A DNA stretch of 64,000 bases from Rhodovastum sp963714255 (GCA_963714255.1 CAVQNU010000027.1:310001-374000), one strand, 5' to 3'. Positions 16,498 through 25,638 are shown, counted from the stretch's first letter. Notes: generated by a model from the letters alone, not told the origin. Made by a program: numbers and translations.

Positions 16498-19400
16498 GTG
16501 TCCGGTTTCCTTGCAACGCAATCATCCGCCAGCCAGACCGAAGCGATCTACATCGCCTATTTCGGGCGTGCAGCGGATGGCCCTGGCTATCTTTACTGGA
16601 CCGGCAGCTTCGGGTCGCAAGAAGCTTCCGGCGTCCCGGCAACAACGGCGGCCGTGAACATCGCGAACAGCTTCGCGGTTCAGTCCGAGGCGACCGCACT
16701 CTATCCATTCCTGGCCGCACCGCCAGCAATGCTCAGTACCACCGATCCGGTTCAGATCGCCGGGGTCGATCAATTCCTCGGCCAGGTCTACGAGAACCTT
16801 TTCAACCGCGCCGCGGACACGACGGGCGAGGCCTACTGGCAGCAGGCGATTCTGAGCGGTGCCGTCTCGATCGGCTCCGCCGTGTATGCCATCGCCAATG
16901 GTGCGCAGAATACGTCCACCAATGACGACCAGACCGTTCTTGCTGCCAAGATCGCGGCTGCGTCCACCTTCACGATCAACACCTATGCCGCCGGCCTCGG
17001 GATCACGGCGCCGCTTGCGCCGTCGTTCATGACCGCGGCCAAGTCAGCGGTCGCCCAAGTGACGGATGCCACGAGCGAGGCCGCCTCGCAGGCCGCAACG
17101 AGCGCTTATATCGTGAGCGCCCTGGCAGCGACCTACACACTCGCAGAGGCCTTGGCGGCAACGAGCCTGCCGGACACCTACAATCTGAGCAACGCCAGCG
17201 CCAGTCTCGGTTCGAATCTGACCGTCGCAGCCGCGACCGCTGCGCAGGCACATGCGCAAACCATCGTCAGCGGCGCCCTCAACGCATCCAGCCTGCCGCA
17301 GATGGCGGTCGCGTACACATTGAGCGATACGCTGGCGAACCTCTCTGCCAACAGCGCGGTCGTCAGCGGTGCGACAAGCTACGCGCTGACCAACGGCAGC
17401 TTCAACCTGGGCACAGGCCTGACCGTGGCCGCCGCTTCCACCGCCCTGGCACAGGTGCAGGCGCTGTTCAATGGCGCCACCAACCACACGAGCCTGGTCC
17501 TGACCCCGACCTACACGCTGGCGGACACCCTGGCGAACCTCTCCACCACCACCATGGTCGTCAGCGGCGCAACCAGCTATGCGCTGACCAATGCGGCGGG
17601 CGACCTGGGTTTGCTGAGCGCCGCTCAGGCAAGCCTTGTGGCGGGCGCGACCGACGCATCTAAGTACACCTTCCAGATACAGGGCAATACCTTTACGCTC
17701 ACAACCACAATCGACGTCATCCCCGGCCTGGTTGGCTCGGACGGAACCACGAGCACAGTCGGGAATGACACCATCATCGGCACCGTCAACGCGAGCGGGA
17801 CCAGCACTCTCAACGCCGGCGACTCGCTGAACGGCGGCGCTGGAAGCAACCTGCTGAAGATCGTCGACACCGCCGGATTTGACACCAACGATCTCGCGGG
17901 AGTCACACTGACCAACATTCAGACGGTCGAGATCCAGAACGCGGGCATCGGAAACACGGTGGCAGCCGACTTTACCGCCGACCCAGGTGTTTCGACCGTC
18001 ATCGCCTATGACACCGCCACGAATGGCATTGACAACCTCACCGGCCTTGCCGCCGGTACGCAAATCGTTGCCTCGGGCTCCGGCACCGGCGGATCTTCCA
18101 CGGTCAACTTCGCCTACGCTGCGTCGACCGGTGCAGTGTCCGTGAGCGTTGACGGCGGCGTGAACGGCGTGACGTTCAATAACGGGCCCAGCAGCGCCCC
18201 GACCTCCGCCATGATCGCCTCGACGGGCGCGGCGAACGGAACGTCCACCGGGCCGGACTGGTTCAACCTTGCGGCCGGCGCAACCCTGACGGCGCTGACG
18301 GTAAATGCGACCTCTAATCTCGTCGCGGACCTGAACACAAGCAATTATGCTGCGACAGCGGTCCTGACAGTGACAGGCGCTGCAACCAGCGTGAATCTTG
18401 GCATCACGGACTTCAAGGCCATCAATGCTGCCGGCCTGACCTCGGGTGGCCTGGTCATAACGGCCGGTGGCAATCTCACCTCTTTCACCGGCGGCGGGGG
18501 CAATAATGTCCTTGATCTCACGGCCGGGGTCATCGGTGGCGCCGGCCTGACGCTGAATGGCGGCTCCGGGCCGAACAACATACTCGGCATCGCCGATACC
18601 AGCCTCGCCACCGCCGATTATACGGCCATAAACGCCGCCACGAAATTCCAGACTTTGGCTTTCAATGGCGCGAGCGGCGCCGCGGTTGATCAGGCCGATA
18701 TCACGAACAGCGCCATCTCAACGCTGCAATTTAATACAGGCACCGCCGGTGCGGTGAGCTTAACCAATGCCGTTACTGCTGAGCACTATAGCATTATCTC
18801 CGCAAGTGATGTCGATCTTGCCGGCGGCATCGGACAAACCACGTTGAACGTGTCCTTCGATGGCACCTCCACCGATGCCGCCACCGCTGGAACCGGGGTC
18901 ACGCTCGCGACCGCCACGACGCTCAATCTGACATCGAACGGTTCGCTTGCCAGCGGCGTGTTTGCCAATGACTTCAACCAGGCGGGCGAAGTCACGCTGC
19001 AAGACAACTCGGCAATTAATATCACCGGATCACAGGCGCTGGAACTTGCCGTTTTTGATAGCGGCACCGGAACGCTGGTTGGCGAGACGATCAACGCGGG
19101 CAGCTTCAAGGGCGCTCTCGACATCACATGCAGCGGCGGCGTTGCCCAGATCACCTTCGGCTCGGGTGTCAGCGAAGCGGACTTCACCACCGGCAACCAG
19201 TCGGGTGTCATCAACGGCACGACGATCGGGAGCCTCGACACGATCGCTGGCTTTCTGGCTGGCGCGGGCGGCGATGCCCTCTACGCAGTGGGCGGAACGA
19301 ACACCTACGCCGCGCTGACCTCGGCCCAGCAAGCCACCATCACGGCCGATACCACCCTCACGGCCGCAATCAACGACGCGACCAATGCGCACGATGCCGC

Positions 19401-19557
19401 CGGCTGGACAGCCTTTGCCTACGGAGGCAGCACGTACGCGCTGAACAACGCGGTTGCGGAGACCGCCGGTTACGGTACCGGCGACAACGTCGTGGATCTG
19501 GGGAGCACCGTCAGTGTGGGTGTTCTGACCCAGGCAAACTTCGCCAGCTTCGCCTAA
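16498..19557 (+). CDS. Large DUF4214-containing secreted repeat protein
   Basis: The GTG at 16498 follows GGAGAG and starts MSGFLATQSSASQTEAIYIA. The 1019-residue product has two DUF4214 units at about residues 14-120 (IAYFGRAADGPGYLYW; NLFNRAADTTGEAYW). Three related segments follow, with YTL(A/S)(E/D)(A/T)LA at about 200-370, each ending in a SYALTN-like strand. The middle 500 residues are Gly/Asn/Thr-rich beta repeats with few charged residues. The C-terminus (TFAYGG-like AFAYGGSTYAL, then GDNVVDLGS) resembles C-terminal modules of type I-secreted proteins. It lacks cysteine in most of its length and has no Sec signal. A surface-layer or biofilm role is likely but not shown; no ABC exporter is in the window. 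Confidence 0.85.
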   Translation: MSGFLATQSSASQTEAIYIAYFGRAADGPGYLYWTGSFGSQEASGVPATTAAVNIANSFAVQSEATALYPFLAAPPAMLSTTDPVQIAGVDQFLGQVYENLFNRAADTTGEAYWQQAILSGAVSIGSAVYAIANGAQNTSTNDDQTVLAAKIAAASTFTINTYAAGLGITAPLAPSFMTAAKSAVAQVTDATSEAASQAATSAYIVSALAATYTLAEALAATSLPDTYNLSNASASLGSNLTVAAATAAQAHAQTIVSGALNASSLPQMAVAYTLSDTLANLSANSAVVSGATSYALTNGSFNLGTGLTVAAASTALAQVQALFNGATNHTSLVLTPTYTLADTLANLSTTTMVVSGATSYALTNAAGDLGLLSAAQASLVAGATDASKYTFQIQGNTFTLTTTIDVIPGLVGSDGTTSTVGNDTIIGTVNASGTSTLNAGDSLNGGAGSNLLKIVDTAGFDTNDLAGVTLTNIQTVEIQNAGIGNTVAADFTADPGVSTVIAYDTATNGIDNLTGLAAGTQIVASGSGTGGSSTVNFAYAASTGAVSVSVDGGVNGVTFNNGPSSAPTSAMIASTGAANGTSTGPDWFNLAAGATLTALTVNATSNLVADLNTSNYAATAVLTVTGAATSVNLGITDFKAINAAGLTSGGLVITAGGNLTSFTGGGGNNVLDLTAGVIGGAGLTLNGGSGPNNILGIADTSLATADYTAINAATKFQTLAFNGASGAAVDQADITNSAISTLQFNTGTAGAVSLTNAVTAEHYSIISASDVDLAGGIGQTTLNVSFDGTSTDAATAGTGVTLATATTLNLTSNGSLASGVFANDFNQAGEVTLQDNSAINITGSQALELAVFDSGTGTLVGETINAGSFKGALDITCSGGVAQITFGSGVSEADFTTGNQSGVINGTTIGSLDTIAGFLAGAGGDALYAVGGTNTYAALTSAQQATITADTTLTAAINDATNAHDAAGWTAFAYGGSTYALNNAVAETAGYGTGDNVVDLGSTVSVGVLTQANFASFA

Positions 19558-19561
19558 GTCA

Positions 19562-20491
19562 TCACTGATGACGCGCCGCGAGCGGGGGACCTTTCGGTCC
19601 CTCGTTTCGATACTTCACCCACAACTGCGCCGCCAGCCCGGTTACGGCCTTTGCGCCAGGAAGTGCAAGATGTGCCAGGTAAACGCGTCCGGGTCCTGCA
19701 GGAAAGCGAAGTGAACTCGTGTTCGGCAGAATCAGCAGGCCCGCGCCAGGAATACTGGCCGCAATGTGTTCGGTATGCTCCCGCTTGATCGCCTCGTCGT
19801 GGTCGCCGTCCACCACCTCGACCGGCGGACTGATGGCACGGAGTTGGCGCACCGTCCAGTTCGGCTGGGTCGCCCACATCCGGCTGATGGCGTCGACAAA
19901 GCCCGTGTAGTCGCTGGGTGTGGGCGAGAGATTCTGGTACTCGCGGCCGGCACGCGCGATAAAGGCGGCGAATGTCGGATTCTTTTCCACCCCGTCCACC
20001 ACGCCGGAAGGATCGGTGTTGGCAGCGAAAGCAAACACTTTCGCGACCCGGGCGGGATAGCGGATGGCCAGATCGAGCCCCAGAATGCCGCCATCGCTCC
20101 ACCCAATGACGGCCGCCTGTTGGACCGCGAGATAGTCGAGCAGCCCGACCACGTCGTCGGCCATCAGGTCGTAGCCGAACGGGCGACTGTCGCGCGTGCT
20201 GCGGCCATGGCCGCGGCTGTCCATCACGATCACCTGGTAGTGCTGCGCCACCGCCGGCACCTGCAGGCCCCAGTAATCCGAATTGGCCAGCCCGCCATGC
20301 AGAAAAACCACCGGCTCGCCTTGGCCGAACACGGCATACCATAGTTTGATGCCGTTCACCGGCGCGTACCCGCTGCGCTCGGCCTTCGGCAGGGTAGGCG
20401 TGGGCGGCAAATCGAGCCATTGCCGTTGCTGCGCCCGGGCGGGAGCGATGAGCAGCACAGCCAGCAGGCATAGTATCAGGACACGGTAAAT
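19562..20491 (-). CDS. Alpha/beta hydrolase with signal peptide (start displaced by repeat D)
   Basis: The alpha/beta fold is clear: oxyanion loop FLHGGLANSDYW, then MDSRGHGRS, nucleophile elbow GWSDGGILG (Ser), acidic residue in VEVVDGDHDEAIK, and a C-terminal part lacking an obvious final His in the usual GH motif. A hydrophobic leader (RVLILCLLAVLLIAPARAQ) predicts export. There is no ATG, GTG or TTG at the natural start, and the codons just upstream are repeat D. I give the frame from the ATT codon at 20491, which follows AGG. A repeat-encoded ATG at 20644 would add 51 residues, and a GTG at 20554 is another option. Substrate unknown. Confidence 0.8.
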   Translation of the reverse strand: MYRVLILCLLAVLLIAPARAQQRQWLDLPPTPTLPKAERSGYAPVNGIKLWYAVFGQGEPVVFLHGGLANSDYWGLQVPAVAQHYQVIVMDSRGHGRSTRDSRPFGYDLMADDVVGLLDYLAVQQAAVIGWSDGGILGLDLAIRYPARVAKVFAFAANTDPSGVVDGVEKNPTFAAFIARAGREYQNLSPTPSDYTGFVDAISRMWATQPNWTVRQLRAISPPVEVVDGDHDEAIKREHTEHIAASIPGAGLLILPNTSSLRFPAGPGRVYLAHLALPGAKAVTGLAAQLWVKYRNEGPKGPPLAARHQ

Positions 20492-20495
20492 CCTA

Positions 20496-20640
20496 GCGGG
20501 GCGTTGCCCCGCGCCCCACCAGGGGCTCCGCCCCAGGACCCCGCCAAGGGCCACGGCCCCTGGACCCCACTTAACGAATGGGTTCCAAGGGCCTCTCGGC
20601 CCTTGGCGGGTCCAGGCCAGAGCCCTGGCCTTGCTTTCTT
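20496..20640. repeat. Palindromic repeat copy D
   Basis: Stacked hairpins GCGGGGCGTTGCCCCGC, AGGGGCTCCGCCCC, then the inverted arm pair around CACTTAACGAATGGGTTCC, ending GCCAGAGCCCTGGC. It lies between the hydrolase and TrpB2-like genes and supplies possible N-terminal codons of the hydrolase. Confidence 0.88.
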
Positions 20641-22005
20641 TCACGCTGCAACCTTCGGCAACTCCGCCAATGCCGCCTGCAGCGCGTCATTGTCGTAGCC
20701 GCGATCCTCAAGCTTGCCCGCAAAATAGTCGATATACGCTTGCATATCGAAATGACCGTGTCCGGACAGGTTGAACACGATCGTCCGGGCAACGCCCTCC
20801 TCCTTGCAGCGCAACGCCTCATCCACCACGCAGCGGATCGCGTGGTTCGCTTCAGGCGCCGGCAGGATGCCCTCGGTGCGGGCGAACTGCACGCCGGCAT
20901 CGAAACAAGGCGTCTGGTTGAACGCGCGCGACTCGATCAGCCCCAGTTCCTGCACCAGGCTCACGAGCGGCGCCATGCCGTGATAGCGCAGGCCGCCGGC
21001 ATGAAACCCCGGCGGCACGAAGGCCGAACCCAACGTGTGCATGCGCACGAGCGGCGTCAGGTGCCCGGTGTCGCCGAAATCATAGGCGTACTGCCCGCGC
21101 GTGAGCGTCGGGCAGGCGGCGGGCTCGCAGGCGATGGCCCGCACCGGGCGCCCGCCGCGCAACTGCGCGCCAAGAAAAGGAAATGCCAGGCCCGCGAAGT
21201 TAGAACCGCCACCGGTACAGCCGATGACGATATCCGGGTAGTCGTCCGCCAGCGCGAATTGTTCGATCGCCTCCTGTCCAATCACCGTCTGGTGCAACAA
21301 GACATGGTTCAGCACCGAGCCGAGAGCGTAATTGGTATCGGCGTTCTGCGCCGCCACTTCCACCGCCTCGCTGATGGCGATGCCCAGGCTGCCCGAGGTA
21401 TCGGGATGCTCGGCGAGCACCCGCCGCCCGGATTCGGTCTCGATGCTGGGGCTGGCGACGCAGGTGGCGCCCCAGGTCTCCATCAGCGCCTTGCGGTACG
21501 GCTTCTGGTTGAAGCTCGCCTTCACCATGAACACCCGCACTTCAAGGCCAAACAGCGCGCCCGCATAGGCGAGCGACGATCCCCACTGCCCCGCCCCGGT
21601 CTCGGTGGTCAGGCGGGTAATGCCGGCCTCGCGGTTGTAGAACGCCTGCGCCACCGCCGTGTTCAACTTGTGGCTGCCGGCCGCGCTGACGCCTTCGTAT
21701 TTGTAGTAAATGCGGGCAGGCGTATCGAGCGCCGCCTCCAGCCGCCGGGCACGGAACAGCGGCGACGGGCGCCATTGCCGGTAGATCTCGCGCACCGGCT
21801 CGGGAATGGCGACGTGGCGCTCGGTGGTGACCTCCTGCAAAATCAGCTCGGTCGGGAACAGCGGCGCGAGGTCGGCCGGGCCGATCGGTTGCAACGTGCC
21901 GGGATGCAACGCCGGGTCGGGCGGGCGCGGCAGGTCGGCCACGATATTGTACCAGTCCTTCGGAATTCTGGTTTCGTCGAGCAGGTATTTGACGGTTGCG
22001 CTCAT
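20641..22005 (-). CDS. TrpB-like PLP-dependent enzyme (TrpB2 type)
   Basis: I chose the ATG at 22005 (MSATVKYLLDETRIPKDWYN), the usual TrpB2 start, over one 15 bp upstream. The PLP Schiff-base lysine is K113 in AGSHKLNTA. The phosphate-binding loop is GCTGGGSNFAG and the C-terminal NLSGHGHFD is present. The length of 454 exceeds TrpB1 because of the N-terminal extension typical of TrpB2. TrpB2 enzymes condense indole with serine, often without TrpA. No trpA or trpE is nearby, so a stand-alone indole-salvage role is likely (known of the family, inferred here). Confidence 0.93.
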   Translation of the reverse strand: MSATVKYLLDETRIPKDWYNIVADLPRPPDPALHPGTLQPIGPADLAPLFPTELILQEVTTERHVAIPEPVREIYRQWRPSPLFRARRLEAALDTPARIYYKYEGVSAAGSHKLNTAVAQAFYNREAGITRLTTETGAGQWGSSLAYAGALFGLEVRVFMVKASFNQKPYRKALMETWGATCVASPSIETESGRRVLAEHPDTSGSLGIAISEAVEVAAQNADTNYALGSVLNHVLLHQTVIGQEAIEQFALADDYPDIVIGCTGGGSNFAGLAFPFLGAQLRGGRPVRAIACEPAACPTLTRGQYAYDFGDTGHLTPLVRMHTLGSAFVPPGFHAGGLRYHGMAPLVSLVQELGLIESRAFNQTPCFDAGVQFARTEGILPAPEANHAIRCVVDEALRCKEEGVARTIVFNLSGHGHFDMQAYIDYFAGKLEDRGYDNDALQAALAELPKVAA

Positions 22006-22301
22006 GGGCGGCGTCCTCACGTTTCTGTGCGAACGACCCTAGCGCATCGTGACAGACAAGTGAAATCGCGCGCCGGCACGGGAATTGGGCGCCGGCTTTG
22101 ATCCGCTGGCCCGGCCGCGTGGATTGATCTATTCGTGGATCGGACGGAACATCGTCGGGATGGCGACCCCCTGACAGGGACCCAGCGCCGCCGTATGGGC
22201 TGATCGGAATCCGCGCGCCTCCCTCTTGCCATGACGGGGATGGCGCATTGCTGCGATACCACAGACCGCCCATGGCGCGGCGCGAACGAGGAGTGCGACG
22301 G

Positions 22302-22565
22302 ATGGGGCCCAAGACGGAACCGACCACGGTGGATCTCGATTCCGGCGAGGTCGCCCTTATTGTCGGCGAGGAAAACGGCGCGATGTCGGTGCGCGTGGTG
22401 GCCGCCACCGACGTCGATACCGATACCACCGATTTGTCAGCGGCACCCGAAATCGTGCTGGCACTGGCCACACGCCTGCTCAAGGACCCCGATTTCCACG
22501 ACGACATGCTGGATTGGTACTACGAGCACCAGGACGACGCCGACGAGGAAGACGACGAGGAGTAA
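22302..22565 (+). CDS. Small acidic protein of unknown function
   Basis: Start ATG at 22302 lies 7-8 nt after GAGGAG; upstream in-frame ATGs at 22248 and 22272 lack a site. The 87-residue product begins MGPKTEPTTVDLDSGEVALI and ends in an acidic run (HQDDADEEDDEE). A central stretch (LALATRLLKDPDFHDDMLDWYYEHQ) looks helical. No cysteine and no signal peptide. Repeat E starts 9 bp after the stop. I do not recognise a family. Confidence 0.65.
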   Translation: MGPKTEPTTVDLDSGEVALIVGEENGAMSVRVVAATDVDTDTTDLSAAPEIVLALATRLLKDPDFHDDMLDWYYEHQDDADEEDDEE

Positions 22566-22574
22566 AGGCAAGCG

Positions 22575-22622
22575 AGGCCAGGGGCACTGCCCCTGGACCC
22601 CGCCAAAGGCGGAGCCTTTGGA
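22575..22622. repeat. Palindromic repeat copy E
   Basis: A single arm: GGCCAGGGGCACTGCCCCTGG followed by CCAAAGGCGGAGCCTTTGG core, giving two adjacent hairpins. It lies between the convergent acidic-protein and radical SAM genes, where it could act as a bidirectional terminator. Confidence 0.85.
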
Positions 22623-22670
22623 ATCCGTTCTGTCGCTGCGCCGGCACGCCGCCGCGTATTGGCTGCGCCG

Positions 22671-23930
22671 TCAGAACAGCGACATCTGGGCTGCCGCCAG
22701 CCCTTTGCGCGTATCGGCGGGAACCGTGAAGCGCGCGCTGTCCAGCTCGCCGCGGTCCATCAGACCGTATTGCTTGGAAGCCCGGCTGAACCGGCGCGCC
22801 AGCATGTCGGCATAGACCCCGGTGCCGCTGAAACGCTGGCCGAATTTCGAATCGTTGAGCGCCCCCGCCCGCGTCTCGCGGATCAGTTCCAGCACGCGCG
22901 AGGCCCGGTCGGGAAAATGTTCGTCCAGCCAGGCGGCGAAGATCGTTTTCAGCTCATGCGGCAGGCGCAGCAGGATATAGCCGGCATAGCGCGCGCCGGC
23001 ACGGGCCGCCGCTTCGAGAATGCGCTCAAGCTCGGCGTCGTTCAGCCCGGGGATCATCGGCGCGGCCAGCACCGCCGCCGGCACGCCGGCGCGCGACAGC
23101 GCCTCCATTGCGTGCAGCCGGCGCGCCGGGGCGGCGGCCCGCGGCTCCATCACCCGCGCCAGCGCCGTATCGAGCGTGGTGACCGACAGATGCACCCGCA
23201 CCAGATTGCGACCCGCCAGCGACTGCAGAATGTCGAGATCGCGCAGCACCCCGGCCGATTTGGTCACGATGCTGACCGGATGGCTGAACCGGTCCAGCAC
23301 CTGTAGCACCGACCTTGTGAGTTTCAGCGTTCGCTCCACTGGCTGGTACGGATCGGTGTTCGACCCGAGCGCCAGGGTGCGGGCGACATAGCCGGGCTTG
23401 CGCAGTTCCTTTTCCAGCAGTTCCGCAACGTCCGGCTTGAACAGCAGCCTGGTTTCGAAATCGAGGCCCGGGGAATAACCGAGATAGGCATGCGACGGCC
23501 GCGCATAACAGTAGACGCACCCATGCTCGCAGCCGCGATACGGGTTCACGGCGCGATCGAAGCCAATATCGGGGGACTGGTTCCAGGAGATGACGGAGCG
23601 GCTGGAATCGCGGGTCAGCGTGGTCGGCAGCGGCGGCAGTTCGGCGAACTCGGCCGCCAGCGTGCTCCAGCCGTCGTCGAACGGGGCGGCCTCCTGCCGC
23701 TCGAACCGGTTGGGCGGGTTGACCGTGGCGCCGCGACCCTTGCGCGGACGCGCGGCCGCGTCCTGCGGCGGATGAACTTGTGTGACTGGGGCGGCGCCAC
23801 GACCGCGCCGTGTGCTGCGCGCGGCAACGGGCAGCGGGTCCGGAACGCCGGCGCGTTCGAGCGCTTCCAGCTCGCCCGGGTCCAGTTCGCGCGCCAGATC
23901 TGTCATCTCTGCACAGGGCTCCTGCCGCAT
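22671..23930 (-). CDS. PA0069-family radical SAM protein
   Basis: The product of the ATG at 23930 has 419 residues; an ATG at 23906 is also plausible. The radical SAM cluster motif CxxxCxxC is at C134, C138 and C141 (GCEHGCVYCYARP), which binds a 4Fe-4S cluster and S-adenosylmethionine. Other conserved parts are LALGSNTDPYQPVE, VSIVTKSAGVLRD and VHLSVTTLD. The basic N-terminal region (STRRGRGA, RPRKGRGATVNP) is typical of this SplB-like group. The substrate is unknown; the group is often called a DNA repair photolyase-like protein, without proof. It is divergent from the glycosyltransferase pair. Confidence 0.92.
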   Translation of the reverse strand: MRQEPCAEMTDLARELDPGELEALERAGVPDPLPVAARSTRRGRGAAPVTQVHPPQDAAARPRKGRGATVNPPNRFERQEAAPFDDGWSTLAAEFAELPPLPTTLTRDSSRSVISWNQSPDIGFDRAVNPYRGCEHGCVYCYARPSHAYLGYSPGLDFETRLLFKPDVAELLEKELRKPGYVARTLALGSNTDPYQPVERTLKLTRSVLQVLDRFSHPVSIVTKSAGVLRDLDILQSLAGRNLVRVHLSVTTLDTALARVMEPRAAAPARRLHAMEALSRAGVPAAVLAAPMIPGLNDAELERILEAAARAGARYAGYILLRLPHELKTIFAAWLDEHFPDRASRVLELIRETRAGALNDSKFGQRFSGTGVYADMLARRFSRASKQYGLMDRGELDSARFTVPADTRKGLAAAQMSLF

Positions 23931-24008
23931 GTTGATGTTCCCCGTCCGTTCAGGGGATAACCTGCGGGAACGCCGCGTCCCCGTCAAGAACGAAAACGGA
24001 ACACGCCT

Positions 24009-24677
24009 CTGCAACCTTTTCTCTCCGTCGTCATCCCGGCGCTGAACGCCGCCGCGTTGCTACCGGCCACACTGGCTGCCCTGGGCGAGGCGCCTGATGA
24101 AGTGGTGGTGGTGGACGGCGGCAGCACCGACGCCACCGTGCCGGTCGCGATGGCGCTCGGCGCGCGCGTGGTGCAGGCGCCGCGCGGACGCGGCGGCCAG
24201 ATCGCCGCCGGGGTCGCGGTCGCGCGCGGCGACTGGCTGTTACTTCTGCATGCCGACACGCGCCTCGCGCCAGGCTGGGCGGCGGCGGCGTTTGCGGTCA
24301 TGGCGCACGGGCCGGAGCGGGCCGGCTATTTCCGCTTTTCGCTCGACTCCGCCGATCCCCGCGCCCGCCGGCTGGAGCGGATGGTCGCGTGGCGCTGTCG
24401 CCGGTTCGCGCTTCCCTATGGCGACCAGGGCCTGCTGATTGCCCGCACCCTGCTGGACTCGGCAGGCGGCATCGGCACATTGCCGCTGATGGAAGATGTC
24501 GATCTGGTACGCCGGCTGGGCCGGCACCGGCTGGTGGCGATCGCGGTGGATGCGGTCACCTCCCCTGCCCGCTGGGAGCGCGACGGCTGGTGGCGGCGTT
24601 CGGCGCGCAACCTTGTCTGTTTGTCGCTGTATATCGCCGGCGTGCCGCCGCGGCTGATCGCCCGCCTGTACGGATGA
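24009..24677 (+). CDS. Family 2 glycosyltransferase, TIGR04283 type (no canonical start codon)
   Basis: The GT-A nucleotide fold is complete: VVIPALN strand, VVVDGGSTD, the DxD-like HADTRLAPGW, and GYFRFSLDS. The first strand (SVVIPALN) is encoded upstream of the first canonical start (TTG 24057). The frame is open back to a TAA at 23958 with no ATG, GTG or TTG. I set the start at CTG 24009, which is an inference. The real start may be non-canonical, or a base may be wrong. The C-terminal ARLYG ends in an ATGA overlap with the next gene. TIGR04283 and TIGR04282 proteins are often paired. Their sugar donor and acceptor are not known. Confidence 0.82.
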   Translation: MQPFLSVVIPALNAAALLPATLAALGEAPDEVVVVDGGSTDATVPVAMALGARVVQAPRGRGGQIAAGVAVARGDWLLLLHADTRLAPGWAAAAFAVMAHGPERAGYFRFSLDSADPRARRLERMVAWRCRRFALPYGDQGLLIARTLLDSAGGIGTLPLMEDVDLVRRLGRHRLVAIAVDAVTSPARWERDGWWRRSARNLVCLSLYIAGVPPRLIARLYG

Positions 24678-25303
24678 AAGACACGGTGTTCGTGTTCGCC
24701 CGCGCCCCGCGCCTGGGCACGGTGAAGCGGCGCCTTGCCTGCGAGATCGGCGAGCGCGCAGCATTGCGGTTTCATCGTGCGACGCTGGCCCGGCTATTGC
24801 GCAATCTTGCCGCCGACCGGCGGTTTGCCACGGTTCTGGCCATCACGCCCGACCGCGCCCGCCTCGCCCGCCCGCATGGGGTCGCCATCGTGCCGCAGGG
24901 TCATGGCGACCTGGGAGCGCGCATGCAGCGCGCGCTCCGCCGCGCCCGGCGGGCCGCGGTGGTAGGGACCGACATCCCCGAGTTGTGCGCCGCCGACGTG
25001 GCGGCCGCCTTTCGCGCGCTCGGGCGAACGCGGGCCTGCTTCGGTCCGGCGTTGGATGGGGGATACTGGTTGGTGGCGCTCGGTCCGTTGCGGCCGGCGC
25101 GGCCGTTCGCCGGGGTGCGCTGGTCCACCGAGCACGCGCTCGCCGACACGCTGCGGAACTTTGCCGGCCGGCGGGTGGCGCTGGTGCGGCCCCTGCAAGA
25201 CGTGGACACTGTGGCGGACCTGCAGACAAGTAAGGCCAGGGCAGAGCCCTGGCCTTGCTTACTTAGCTCCGCTCAGGCGCTCCGAGCCCAGCCATGGTTA
25301 TGA
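24674..25303 (+). CDS. TIGR04282 / DUF2064 nucleotidyl- or glycosyltransferase-like protein
   Basis: The ATG at 24674 overlaps the preceding stop by 4 bp. Family motifs: VFVFARAPRLGTVKRRLA, VGTDIPELCAADVAAAF and GPALDGGYWLVAL, then STEHALADTL. These resemble a MobA/GlmU-like fold. The family signature ends at LQDVDTVADLQ. The next residues (TSKARAEPWPC) are translated from repeat copy F, and the frame then runs 13 codons further. The last 24 or so residues are therefore probably an acquired extension over the original end. Confidence 0.88.
   Translation: MKDTVFVFARAPRLGTVKRRLACEIGERAALRFHRATLARLLRNLAADRRFATVLAITPDRARLARPHGVAIVPQGHGDLGARMQRALRRARRAAVVGTDIPELCAADVAAAFRALGRTRACFGPALDGGYWLVALGPLRPARPFAGVRWSTEHALADTLRNFAGRRVALVRPLQDVDTVADLQTSKARAEPWPCLLSSAQALRAQPWL
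25228..25264. repeat. Palindromic repeat copy F
   Basis: A simple hairpin with 11-bp arms AAGGCCAGGGC and GCCCTGGCCTT around AGA. It forms the 3' codons of the glycosyltransferase-like gene. On the other strand it is the likely terminator of the small repeat-peptide gene (stop at 25273). Confidence 0.88.
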
Positions 25304-25449
25304 ACCAGCCCGTCATCGTACCCATCGTCCATATTGGCGGAGATCTCGGTACGTTGCGTGTTCTCTTGCCGCACTTGCGGGCGGCCAAACGCCTCGGAAG
25401 CCCAAAGGTGACGATGCACCAGACCGTCGTCGTATTCGTAATCGCCCAT
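25273..25449 (-). CDS. 58-residue peptide with a duplicated YDDGLVHxHxWA motif
   Basis: ATG at 25449 follows GGAGAAAAACA, a strong site with good spacing; TGA at 25275-25273. The product starts MGDYEYDDGLVHRHLWASEA and ends GYDDGLVHNHGWARSA. The motif Y-D-D-G-L-V-H-x-H-x-W-A appears twice, at residues 6-17 and 44-55. It has no cysteine, no signal peptide and no long hydrophobic run. Each copy places two His and one Trp close together. Another frame over the same DNA is longer but lacks the ribosome site and looks random (PTANTRRGRHGEKQW). I do not know the family. A metal- or cofactor-binding peptide or a modified peptide precursor are possible. Confidence 0.72.
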   Translation of the reverse strand: MGDYEYDDGLVHRHLWASEAFGRPQVRQENTQRTEISANMDDGYDDGLVHNHGWARSA

Positions 25450-25638
25450 TGTTTTTCTCCGTGGCGGCCGCGCCGCGTGTTTGCTGTGGGCATGAGTATT
25501 GCCCGATTGCGGCAGGAGATGGGGGAACGAATACGGGGCGGGGCGTGAAACCTGTATGCGGCATAACCGGTCGCGGCCGTAAATCCGAAAACCCTGTAAA
25601 GTCCGACTCCGGTACTCTGAGATCAGGACCGGAGCCGC

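Noticed and set aside
25263..25493. The 76-codon minus-strand frame in place of the 58-codon peptide
   Set aside because: It has no ribosome site and random composition. The shorter frame has a strong site and an internal duplication.
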